Origin: Deltaproteobacteria bacterium
Lineage (GTDB): Bacteria; Desulfobacterota; Dissulfuribacteria; Dissulfuribacterales; UBA3076
Direction of reading: 5' to 3'
Length of the DNA stretch: 12,021 nt
Assembly: GCA_021159445.1 (NCBI GenBank)
Contig: JAGGRV010000465.1
Coordinates: 1 to 12,021, forward strand
In this document: positions 5,228 through 12,021 of the stretch, piece by piece
Numbering within the stretch: position 1 is the first letter of the stretch
How the letters are laid out: every line of letters starts with the position of its first letter
Notes under the pieces: generated by a model
Databases searched by the model: none
Told to the model about the DNA's origin: nothing
Seen by the model: only the letters and a program-made list of their open reading frames with translations
Position numbers and translations under genes: made by a program

Positions 5228-6967
5228 TCATCCAATGTAGCAAGCCCCGCACCTATTACATATTTCGGGAATACAAAAAGCAGTTTCCTTGGCCCTTGAT
5301 GCCCTGTTCCACTCTTTCCATAAATATTCTCTGCGCACTCTGTGGTCTACGATCTCCCAAGGGAAATTCATGTCCCTACCCAGGGTTTTGTAATACATGC
5401 CGACTGAGAGGCCAGCCTCTTTCATGGCCTTGCTCAAAGTGACTCCTCTGAGCGCCACTGCCTCCAAAGCAGGTGCAAGCCTCCTGTCACCTCTGCTCAG
5501 TATTGTCTGAAAAGTGGCCTCACGCACAGAGTCCAGTTGCAACTTCACATTGGGCAGACGACGCAGACCTTTTTCCAGTATTCGCCTTCTACGTTCAAGT
5601 ACTGACTTCTTTGCAGCCCCGGCCCACTGCATTGGAGTCCATGCCTTTGGCACAAAAGTACTGACTGACACTGTTATAGAGCCCATGTGACCCCTTGATT
5701 GACCGATTGGTCTGATGGTGCGACGGATTTTATCAACCAGATCCACGATACTGTGGACGTCTTCGTCGGTCTCAAAGGGCAAGCCCAGCATGAAGTAGAG
5801 TTTCAAGTTCGGAATTCCGCCTGATACAAGTGTCTCTGCCGCCCCCAGGATTATATCTTCATTAAGATTCTTGTTTATGACCTGCCTCAGCCGTTGAGAC
5901 CCTGCCTCCGGTGCAATAGTTGCCAACTTGGCATCCGAGGCTTTGAGGAGGCGGACAAGGTCCTGAGTGATATCATCGGCCCTGAGGGATGAAAAGGCGA
6001 GCTTCAGTCCTTCGTCCAGGAGCCTTCTGCAGAGTTGTTCAATCTCCTCCCTCCCAAGAAACTCAAGGCCGACCAGCCCCACCCGGTCAGTATCTTTGCG
6101 TTCTTGAAGTGCTGCATTTAGGCATTCAAGGGGCCATTGTCTTGGAGGTCGATACACAAAACCCGCAGCACAGAACCTGCAACCCCTACCACACCCCCTG
6201 GCAAGTTCTATTAAAAACATATTGGAAAAAACAGAATCCGGGCTGAGAATTTTGGTATGCGGAACCACCGGAGTTATAGATTGGGAATTGGGGATAAAGA
6301 TGGCTGGAACAACAGGAAAAGGAAAGCCTTGCTCATACTCCCACTCGACCAGATCTCCTGAAGCATTATAAAGGGGCCTGTAAAATCTTGGGACATAGAC
6401 CCCGGAGACATTGTCCGCAAGGTGTTTTAATCGTTTAGTTCTTGAAAGGCCCTGGTCAGTGAGTTCAGGCAGGAATGAGATAAAGGCCCCTGAAATGGCC
6501 TCGAAATCGCCAAGAAGAAAGGCATCCACAAAAGGGGCTATGGGTTCAGGATTGATCTGGGTGGCAATTCCACCTGCCAGTACAATAGGTTCCCGGTCTT
6601 GACGATCTTCAGACCTGAGAGACAACCCTGCTGCTTTCAGAGCCTTTACCATGTTTTGATAACTGGACTCAAAGCTTACTGAAAAAAGTATGAGATCAAA
6701 GTCCTTCAGAGGTCTGGAAGATTCTTCCGAAAGCCAGAGTGAATTCGGTGATTTGGTGATTTGGTGATTTGGCACAAAAAATCTCTCGGCTACCACCCGG
6801 TCTTCGGCATTGAGCCTTGCGTAGACCGACTGGAGGCCGAGATTGGACATGCCTACAGAGTAGACATCAGGGAAAATCAGGGCAATAGAGGTACGACCAG
6901 CCCATTTCTTCCGAATAGCACCTTTCTCATTCCTCGGATTCCTGCTCCATTTTGGCAAGGTCTTCAA
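5228..6967 (-). CDS. B12-binding-type radical SAM protein (TIGR03960-like)
   Basis: 579 residues. The N-terminal part (about 25-165) resembles the cobalamin-binding-like domain of the COG1032/TIGR03960 group (IALIFPDVYSVGMSNLGLQ, then VLAGGIATQINPEPIAPFVDAFLLGD). The radical SAM core follows, with the 4Fe-4S ligands C259-x3-C263-x2-C266 in ELARGCGRGCRFC. The tail ends C570-x2-C573-x2-C576 (ICNRCGACYIG), a possible second cluster or metal site. Substrate unknown; these proteins are sometimes next to tRNA or ribosome maturation genes. The frame offers TTG at 6967 or 6958 and no early ATG, and neither has a clear Shine-Dalgarno; TTG 6967 is taken. The start overlaps the upstream synthase by 41 bp. 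A 3 x 8-bp tandem repeat encodes residues 66-73. The stop lies 16 bp from the eptA stop on the other strand. Confidence 0.88.
   Translation of the reverse strand: MKTLPKWSRNPRNEKGAIRKKWAGRTSIALIFPDVYSVGMSNLGLQSVYARLNAEDRVVAERFFVPNHQITKSPNSLWLSEESSRPLKDFDLILFSVSFESSYQNMVKALKAAGLSLRSEDRQDREPIVLAGGIATQINPEPIAPFVDAFLLGDFEAISGAFISFLPELTDQGLSRTKRLKHLADNVSGVYVPRFYRPLYNASGDLVEWEYEQGFPFPVVPAIFIPNSQSITPVVPHTKILSPDSVFSNMFLIELARGCGRGCRFCAAGFVYRPPRQWPLECLNAALQERKDTDRVGLVGLEFLGREEIEQLCRRLLDEGLKLAFSSLRADDITQDLVRLLKASDAKLATIAPEAGSQRLRQVINKNLNEDIILGAAETLVSGGIPNLKLYFMLGLPFETDEDVHSIVDLVDKIRRTIRPIGQSRGHMGSITVSVSTFVPKAWTPMQWAGAAKKSVLERRRRILEKGLRRLPNVKLQLDSVREATFQTILSRGDRRLAPALEAVALRGVTLSKAMKEAGLSVGMYYKTLGRDMNFPWEIVDHRVRREYLWKEWNRASRAKETAFCIPEICNRCGACYIG
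6749..6772. repeat. Three tandem 8-bp units inside the radical SAM gene
   Basis: TGATTTGG occurs three times head to tail (6749, 6757, 6765), with a degraded fourth unit GAATTCGG at 6741-6748. On the coding strand the unit is CCAAATCA and encodes the run PNHQITKSPNS. Since 8 is not a multiple of 3, gain or loss of one unit would shift the frame near codon 70. Confidence 0.85.
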
Positions 6968-8756
6968 ATCGTAGATCTATTCCCAGTATACCGACAATCT
7001 CATCTTCGTCATTGCGGATCGGGCCTGACACTGTAATACAGAGGGCGCCGGTGATCCTGGACGTATAAAATTCACTGACATGGATATCTCCATCCTTTAT
7101 GGGCTCGATAAACCAGGGACGGGCGGAAAAATCGCTATCCAACTGGTAGTTTGCATATTTAGCCCTATCTTCCAGATGAGTGAGGTTCTGGGTGATCTTG
7201 CGTCCGTCTGCGTTCACCACGTAAAGGAACTGAATAAAAGGATTACTATCAAGGATCTGGATAAAAACAGGCTTTGCAAGTTCAGGATCCATGGATCGTA
7301 TCTCTTTACGATCTATCAGGTCTACCACCAGGTGGAAGGCCAGTTCATGGGCCTTGAGCTTCAGCTTGTCGAACTCGGAGATAAATAGTTCCGGCAGGTA
7401 CTTTCTGGCAAGGATATTCATCTCTTCATTTGACATGGAGGTAACCCTGCCCTGCTCATACTCTCTCATAACCTGCTTGTATACCCGCACAACTCCGGGA
7501 TGACGTTTATCAATCCTTTGTTCACCATCCAATTCCCTGTGTGCATTTATCCAGTGTGCGATGCCTGCTGTACCGGATTTGTCGGAAATAATGACAGCTA
7601 CCGGCCTGCCGAGAATCTTGCCCGTGTCGAATATATTGTAAATCTCCTCGTTCTTGAGCAGACCGTCTGCATGTATGCCCGCACTGGTGGCGTTGAAATT
7701 CTCACCAACCAGGGGATAGTTCTGGGGAATATGTACATCGAGTTCCCTCTCAAAATATCTGCCCATCTCTGTAATGGCCTTTGTATCTATACCATCATCA
7801 GTCCCCCTCAGGGCAATGCGTTCTATTAATACCGCCTCTATTGGAGTATTGCCTGTACGCTCGCCGAACCCCAGCAGAGTACCGTTTACAGCACCACACC
7901 CATAGAGCCATGCCGTGGTGGCGTTAATCACTGTCTTGTGAAAGTCGTTGTGGCCGTGCCACTCAAGAAGTTCTCCCGGCACTCCGGCGTCATCTATCAT
8001 TGCCCTTACCAGCTTCGAAACACTCCTGGGAAGAGCCGCACCAGGGTATGTAACGCCATAACCAAGGGTATCACACAGCCTGATCTTAATATCTATCCCA
8101 CTCTCTTCTCTCAATTTCATAAGCTCTATTGCAAAAGGCACGCAAAAGCCATACATATCCGCCCTGGTAATGTCCTCAAAATGACAACGGGGAACTATTC
8201 CCAGGTCCAAGGCCTCCTTAACTATGGCCAGATAGGCATCCATGGCCTGGGCCCTGGTCTTTTTGAGCTTCAGATATATATGATAATCAGAGGCAGAGGT
8301 AAGGATACCAGTCTCCTCCAAGCCCATTTCCTTTACGAGCTTCAGGTCTTCGGCCTTTGCCCTTATCCACCCTGTAATCTGTGGGAAATCATATTCCTTC
8401 TCCCTGCACTTTTCCACAGCTTCCTTATCCTTGGAAGTGTACAGAAAAAACTCAGACTGACGGATTATCCCCTTTGGGCCTCCCATACGATGTATTAAAT
8501 CGAAAATATAGCTGATCTGTTTCACAGTGTATGGGGGTCGTGCCTGCTGGCCATCCCTGAAGGTAGTATCAGTTATAAGCATATCCGCGCACGGAGACGG
8601 CATCATGTGCTTATGGTCAAAATCAATTTTACATACTTCATTATATGGATAGATATCTCTCATCAGATTGGCTTGAGAGACATCCTGAAGATTGAAATTC
8701 CAGTATTCACCACCTTGGCGATCCAATAATCTGCGTCCGGGATTCCACTTTGCCAT
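6927..8756 (-). CDS. Re-citrate synthase-like HMGL enzyme fused to a C-terminal Cache domain
   Basis: 609 residues. Residues about 57-405 form a DRE-TIM (HMGL-like) barrel of the isopropylmalate/homocitrate/Re-citrate synthase kind, which condenses acetyl-CoA with a 2-oxo acid. Visible: DTTFRDGQQ (63-71, metal and substrate binding), HFEDITRAD (192-200), the metal pair H267/H269 in EWHGHNDF, GERTGNTP (298-305) and GIHADGLLK (360-368). The variant FRDGQQARPPYT rather than LRDGEQ is what I recall from Re-citrate synthases of clostridia and Desulfobacterota. Residues about 493-598 look like a PAS/Cache sensor (FLYVVNADGRKI, ARPWFIEP, ILGIDLRF). There is no membrane segment, so the sensor would be cytoplasmic. 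ATG 8756 has AAGGAG 5 nt upstream. The 3' end overlaps the radical SAM gene. Substrate specificity is inferred. Confidence 0.88.
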   Translation of the reverse strand: MAKWNPGRRLLDRQGGEYWNFNLQDVSQANLMRDIYPYNEVCKIDFDHKHMMPSPCADMLITDTTFRDGQQARPPYTVKQISYIFDLIHRMGGPKGIIRQSEFFLYTSKDKEAVEKCREKEYDFPQITGWIRAKAEDLKLVKEMGLEETGILTSASDYHIYLKLKKTRAQAMDAYLAIVKEALDLGIVPRCHFEDITRADMYGFCVPFAIELMKLREESGIDIKIRLCDTLGYGVTYPGAALPRSVSKLVRAMIDDAGVPGELLEWHGHNDFHKTVINATTAWLYGCGAVNGTLLGFGERTGNTPIEAVLIERIALRGTDDGIDTKAITEMGRYFERELDVHIPQNYPLVGENFNATSAGIHADGLLKNEEIYNIFDTGKILGRPVAVIISDKSGTAGIAHWINAHRELDGEQRIDKRHPGVVRVYKQVMREYEQGRVTSMSNEEMNILARKYLPELFISEFDKLKLKAHELAFHLVVDLIDRKEIRSMDPELAKPVFIQILDSNPFIQFLYVVNADGRKITQNLTHLEDRAKYANYQLDSDFSARPWFIEPIKDGDIHVSEFYTSRITGALCITVSGPIRNDEDEIVGILGIDLRFEDLAKMEQESEE

Positions 8757-8761
8757 AAAAA

Positions 8762-8767
8762 CTCCTT
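8762..8767 (-). promoter_or_regulatory. Strong ribosome binding site of the synthase gene
   Basis: AAGGAG followed by five T and the ATG at 8756 fixes the start of the synthase gene and argues against the longer overlapping frame that begins at 8857. Confidence 0.7.
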
Positions 8768-8777
8768 ATTTAAACAA

Positions 8778-8869
8778 AATTGTGAATGTTGAATGTTAAC
8801 TGTTGAATTAAAGTATATATTTTTTTTAATCTTCTTCCACAATTCAGCATTCAACATTCATAATTCAAC
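8778..8869. repeat. Imperfect palindrome built of period-7 TTGAATG repeats
   Basis: The 119-bp gap between aspS and the synthase gene holds TGAATGT, TGAATGT, TAACTGT, TGAATTA (8783-8810) and, inverted, ATTCAGC, ATTCAAC, ATTCATA, ATTCAAC (8842-8869). TGAATGTTGAAT (8783-8794) pairs perfectly with 8849-8860, and the pairing extends outward to 8778/8865 with one G-T. A T-rich spacer separates the arms. It could fold in the transcript as a long, AT-rich hairpin. A poor promoter match (TATACT, 8817-8812) lies in the spacer. Confidence 0.65.
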
Positions 8870-8875
8870 ATTTCT

Positions 8876-10660
8876 TTATCTTTTCCAGCCGGGTTTCAAG
8901 TAGAGCTCAGCCAACTGAGCCATACTTACATTTGCAGGGGCATGGGTCAAGAGACACTGGGCCTTCTGGGTCTTTGGAAAGGCCATGACATCCCTTATGG
9001 TATCTTTTCCTGCCATAAGCATTACCAGACGATCAAGTCCAAAAGCAATACCTCCGTGAGGCGGGGCCCCATATGCCAGGGCCTCAAGAAGGAAGCCAAA
9101 TTTGTCATGGGCCTCTTCTTCGGAGATTGATAAAGCTCTGAAAACGGCTTCCTGAACAGAAGTCTGGTGAATACGAATACTGCCTCCACCTATCTCAATT
9201 CCATTAAGAACCAGGTCATAGGCCCTAGACCTCACGTTCGCAGGGTCGCTGGATAACAATTCCATATCCTCGCTCCTTGGGGAAGTAAATGGATGGTGCA
9301 GAGCCACAAACCTTCCCTCATCTTCATCATATTCTAACAGAGGGAACTCAGTAATCCATATAAAATTAAATTTTCCTTCAGGAACAAGATTTCGACGCCT
9401 GGCAAGCTCCATCCTGAGCTCTCCCAGGACCTTGTATACAACGGCCTTTTGATCGGCCCCGAAGAACATTATATCTCCCGGAACCGCATCTAACTGCTGT
9501 ACTATTGCTGTTTTCTCTTCCTCAGAGAAAAATTTCGCTATGGGTGACTGCCAAGAGCCGTCTTCCTTTATTTTTACCCAGGCAAGTCCCTTGGCCCCGA
9601 GACCTATTGCAAACTCAGTAAGATCATCCAGGTCTTTCCTGGAAAGATCCACCATGCCTTTTGCATTTATGGCCTTTACCACACCGCCGGCGGAAACCAC
9701 CTTCTGAAAGACCTTCAGCCCGCATCCGGCGGCAATGTCCGATATGTCGCAGAGCTCCAGGCCAAAGCGCGTATCCGGACGGTCGGTCCCGAAACGATCC
9801 ATTGCCTCCTGAAAGGTCAGCCTCCGAAACGGTGTCTTAATGTCCTTGCCCAGGGCCTCCTTAAACAGAAAGCACATCAGGCCCTCTATCAGGTCAATAA
9901 TGTCGTCTTCATCAATAAAGGACATCTCCATATCCAGTTGTGTAAACTCAGGCTGCCGATCAGCCCTCAGGTCCTCGTCCCTGAAACACTTGACTATCTG
10001 GTAATAACGCTCAAGGCCCGAGATCATAAGGATTTGTTTATAGAGCTGGGGAGACTGTGGCAGGGCATAAAAGCGACCCGGGTTAACCCTGCTGGGCACG
10101 AGGTAGTCCCTGGCACCCTCAGGGGTACTTCTTGTCAGCATAGGGGTCTCGATCTCGAGAAAATCCCTGCTGTTCAAATAGGATCTCATAGCCTGACAGA
10201 CCCTGTGCCGCAGGCTTATGCTCTCAACCATGTGGGGTCTTCTGAGGTCCAGATATCGGTATTTTAGCCTCAGGTTCTCAGATACTTCCCCTTCCTCATC
10301 AAGGGAAAATGCAGGGGTCTTGGAAGTGTTCAAAATGCGCAGATCACGGCATGCGACTTCTATCATGCCGGTCTTTATCTTTGGATTCGCCATGCCCTCG
10401 GGTCTTCTGCGGACCAGGCCTTTTACTGCAATCACATACTCACTTCTGAGACTGTGGGCCTTTTGATGTGAATCAGCGTGTACCTCAGGTGCAAATACCA
10501 CCTGGGTGATCCCTTTGCGATCGCGAAGGTCTATAAAAATAAGCCCCCCGTGATCCCGCCGCCTGAGTACCCATCCCATCAGGACTACGTCTTGGTCCAG
10601 GTCCGTCTCTGTAAGACTATAACAATCATGGGTACGCTTCAGCCCATCCATAAAATCCAT
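8876..10660 (-). CDS. aspS: Aspartyl-tRNA synthetase, probably non-discriminating (Asp/Asn)
   Basis: 594 residues, the usual length of bacterial AspRS. It charges tRNA-Asp with aspartate. Seen: the N-terminal anticodon-binding OB fold (about 15-110, WVLRRRDHGGLIFIDLRDRKG), the catalytic core with the QSPQLYKQ loop (202-209), motif 2 FRDEDLRADRQPEFTQ (226-241), the bacterial GAD insertion (about 290-420), and motif 3 GIAFGLDRLVM (537-547). His37 and Gly89 occupy the anticodon-domain positions that, in Pseudomonas-type enzymes, go with charging both tRNA-Asp and tRNA-Asn; GatCAB then makes Asn-tRNA. ATG 10660 has AGAGGT 7 nt upstream, which favours it over Met4. It lies 85 bp downstream of hisS, a common arrangement, and may have its own promoter. 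Confidence 0.97.
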   Translation of the reverse strand: MDFMDGLKRTHDCYSLTETDLDQDVVLMGWVLRRRDHGGLIFIDLRDRKGITQVVFAPEVHADSHQKAHSLRSEYVIAVKGLVRRRPEGMANPKIKTGMIEVACRDLRILNTSKTPAFSLDEEGEVSENLRLKYRYLDLRRPHMVESISLRHRVCQAMRSYLNSRDFLEIETPMLTRSTPEGARDYLVPSRVNPGRFYALPQSPQLYKQILMISGLERYYQIVKCFRDEDLRADRQPEFTQLDMEMSFIDEDDIIDLIEGLMCFLFKEALGKDIKTPFRRLTFQEAMDRFGTDRPDTRFGLELCDISDIAAGCGLKVFQKVVSAGGVVKAINAKGMVDLSRKDLDDLTEFAIGLGAKGLAWVKIKEDGSWQSPIAKFFSEEEKTAIVQQLDAVPGDIMFFGADQKAVVYKVLGELRMELARRRNLVPEGKFNFIWITEFPLLEYDEDEGRFVALHHPFTSPRSEDMELLSSDPANVRSRAYDLVLNGIEIGGGSIRIHQTSVQEAVFRALSISEEEAHDKFGFLLEALAYGAPPHGGIAFGLDRLVMLMAGKDTIRDVMAFPKTQKAQCLLTHAPANVSMAQLAELYLKPGWKR

Positions 10661-10667
10661 TCAGATT

Positions 10668-10684
10668 ACCTCTTTAAGATTATA
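10668..10684 (-). promoter_or_regulatory. Possible aspS promoter -10 box and ribosome site
   Basis: The minus strand has a perfect TATAAT (10684-10679) about 18 nt before the aspS ATG, then AGAGGT (10673-10668). No convincing -35 hexamer sits 16-18 bp upstream; that stretch is the AATTTTGAATT repeat. Transcription from here would give a leader of only about 12 nt. It is tentative. Confidence 0.3.
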
Positions 10685-10692
10685 TCCTTTTT

Positions 10693-10724
10693 AATTCAAA
10701 ATTTAGAATTCAAAATTCAAAATT
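10693..10724. repeat. ATTCAAAATT repeat in the hisS-aspS gap
   Basis: ATTCAAAATT occurs at 10694, 10708 and 10715, that is at multiples of 7 bp, in the AT-rich gap between hisS and aspS. It resembles the period-7 TTCAA arrays at the other gene borders. Confidence 0.6.
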
Positions 10725-10753
10725 GTGTCTGAACAGCCTTTTCGTTCAGACAC
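10725..10753 (-). terminator. Perfect hairpin across the hisS stop codon
   Basis: GTGTCTGAAC (10725-10734) and GTTCAGACAC (10744-10753) form a perfect 10-bp stem with a 9-nt loop. In the minus-strand transcript the hisS stop UGA lies inside the first arm and the hairpin is followed by AAUUUUG, a poor U tract. It may be a leaky terminator or a 3'-end stabiliser between hisS and aspS. Confidence 0.45.
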
Positions 10754-11999
10754 TAACCAGCCTCTCCACTGCTGAAATCACATCATCAACAGGTACCTCG
10801 TGCTGATCGCGGGTCATCATATCTCTGAGCACCACCTGTTTTTTATCAAGCTCGTCTTCTCCCACTATGAGCACATAACGGGCCCCTGCCCTACCGGCCT
10901 GCTTCATCTGGGCCTTAAGGCCCTTTTCCTCGTATGACATCTGCACAGCCAGCCCTTGACGGCGCCAGTGTTTTATCCAAGGAATAACCACTTTCCTGGC
11001 CTTGGGACCCAAAGCCGCTATAAACAGATCAATAGATGGTCCCTTCTTATCCTTTTCAAGAAGCAGCAACAACCGGTCAACCCCGATTGCCATCCCGACT
11101 CCAGGAAGATCAGGTCCGCCCAAGGCCTTTAAAAGGCCGTCATATCTGCCTCCTGCAGCCACTGTGCTCTGGGCACCCAGATCAGGAGAGACTATCTCAA
11201 AGGTGGTCATCACATAGTAATCAAGTCCCCTTACCAGGTAAGGATTTATAACAAATGGTATGTCCAAGGCCTTAAGAAAGGCCAAGACCTTTTCCATATG
11301 GCCCGCACACTCAGTACATAGATATTCCCTGTTCAGGGGTGCCTTGGCCATAATTTTTCTGCAGGCTTCGTTCTTACAATCAAAGGCCCTTAGAGGATTT
11401 ATCTTGCTCCTTCTTTGGCAGTCAGGGCAGAGATCCTGAAATACACCCTCAAGATATTCCTTCAGATCATCCCTATACATGGGCCTGCATTCATGGCAAC
11501 CCAGGGAATTGATTTCCAGACGCAGATCATTGAGTCCAAGCTGCTCCAGAATGTCCCATGCCATCCAGATAACCTCAGTATCTGAAAAAGGGGCCTTTGT
11601 TCCAATCACTTCCACATTTATCTGATGAAATTGACGAAGCCTGCCTTTTTGGGGCCGTTCATGCCTGAACATAGGCCCTGTTGTAAACAGCTTCAACACT
11701 GGAGACTGGGCAAAAAGTTTATGCTCGTTTACTGCCCTTACAAGACCCGCTGTTGCCTCAGGCCTGAGGGTCAGAGAATCACCGCTCCTGTCGATGAATG
11801 TGTACATCTCCTTTTCAACGATATCAGTAAGTTCGCCAATACTCCGAGCAAAAACCTCGGTCTTTTCCAGCAAAGGAATCCGTATTTCTTTCAGACCGAA
11901 GGCATTGAAAACACCGCGGGCAATGGACTCAACCCGATGCCGGAGTTCGATCTCATCAGGTAATACGTCTTTAAATCCGCGAACAGCTTTTATAGGCAC
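10746..11999 (-). CDS. hisS: Histidyl-tRNA synthetase
   Basis: 417 residues, normal for bacterial HisRS, a class II enzyme that charges tRNA-His with histidine in the cytoplasm. Seen: the N-terminal AVRGFKDVLPDE opening, TLRPEAT (77-83), motif 2 FRHERPQKGRLRQFHQ (111-126), the histidine-binding LVRGLDYY (255-262) and AAGGRYDG (281-288), motif 3 GVGMAIGVDRLLL (300-312), and the C-terminal anticodon-binding domain (about 323-417). The insertion domain carries four cysteine pairs (C168/C171, C191/C194, C208/C213, C228/C231), which suggests bound zinc. The start is GTG 11999, supported by AGGAG 6 nt upstream and by the conserved family N-terminus. It is the first gene of the hisS-aspS block visible here. 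Confidence 0.97.
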   Translation of the reverse strand: MPIKAVRGFKDVLPDEIELRHRVESIARGVFNAFGLKEIRIPLLEKTEVFARSIGELTDIVEKEMYTFIDRSGDSLTLRPEATAGLVRAVNEHKLFAQSPVLKLFTTGPMFRHERPQKGRLRQFHQINVEVIGTKAPFSDTEVIWMAWDILEQLGLNDLRLEINSLGCHECRPMYRDDLKEYLEGVFQDLCPDCQRRSKINPLRAFDCKNEACRKIMAKAPLNREYLCTECAGHMEKVLAFLKALDIPFVINPYLVRGLDYYVMTTFEIVSPDLGAQSTVAAGGRYDGLLKALGGPDLPGVGMAIGVDRLLLLLEKDKKGPSIDLFIAALGPKARKVVIPWIKHWRRQGLAVQMSYEEKGLKAQMKQAGRAGARYVLIVGEDELDKKQVVLRDMMTRDQHEVPVDDVISAVERLVSV

Positions 12000-12005
12000 T
12001 TCCGG

Positions 12006-12010
12006 CTCCT
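12006..12010 (-). promoter_or_regulatory. Ribosome binding site deciding the GTG start of hisS
   Basis: AGGAG on the minus strand lies 6 nt before GTG 11999-11997. No ATG in frame lies near the conserved N-terminus, so the GTG start is well supported. Confidence 0.7.
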
Positions 12011-12021
12011 GTTGTGGGAGT

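Noticed and set aside
5214..5230. TGATAG/CTATCA inverted repeat between the convergent eptA and radical SAM stops
   Set aside because: A 6-bp AT-rich stem without a T tract on either side is too weak to call a terminator.
8663..8857. Minus-strand 64-residue frame overlapping the synthase start
   Set aside because: Its first third is the heptamer palindrome and the rest is an out-of-frame reading of the synthase gene, which has a strong ribosome site of its own.

Overview
The window looks like chromosomal DNA of an anaerobic Desulfobacterota (former Deltaproteobacteria) relative, of the sulfate-reducing or syntrophic kind. Three things suggest this: an enzyme of the Re-citrate synthase / isopropylmalate synthase type with the form of the active-site motif I associate with that group, an aspartyl-tRNA synthetase with residues of the non-discriminating type, and a cysteine-rich histidyl-tRNA synthetase. 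The assignment rests on memory of protein families, not on a search.

Right half (5228-11999, minus strand): a core block read right to left as hisS, aspS, a Re-citrate-synthase-like enzyme fused to a C-terminal Cache/PAS-like sensor domain, and a B12-binding-type radical SAM protein. The last two overlap by 41 bp and are probably translationally coupled. The hisS-aspS and aspS-synthase gaps contain degenerate 7-bp repeats. The first also has a perfect hairpin across the hisS stop and a possible promoter for aspS. The second has a long imperfect palindrome.

Left half (1-5211): accessory. From the left edge it holds a cut-off gene start, about 400 bp without a convincing gene, and a RelE-type toxin with its DUF6364-type ribbon-helix-helix antitoxin under a near-consensus sigma-70 promoter. 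Next come a two-membrane-segment HAMP protein without an output domain and, 3 bp upstream of it, an exported FnIII/Ig/PEGA/beta-propeller protein; these two form a tight pair. A decayed-looking stretch (3262-3636) carries a 12-codon remnant of a four-helix-bundle (S23/IVP-type) gene and period-7 repeats. It ends in a sharp inverted repeat directly before eptA, a lipid A phosphoethanolamine transferase gene. eptA is strikingly AT-rich compared with its neighbours, is the only gene on the plus strand, and is probably acquired.

The most interesting points are the synthase-Cache fusion (a metabolic enzyme carrying its own small-molecule sensor), the HAMP stub paired with a surface propeller, the four-cysteine insertion in the toxin, the eptA operator-like dyad, an out-of-frame-length (8 bp) tandem repeat inside the radical SAM gene, and the recurring period-7 intergenic repeats.
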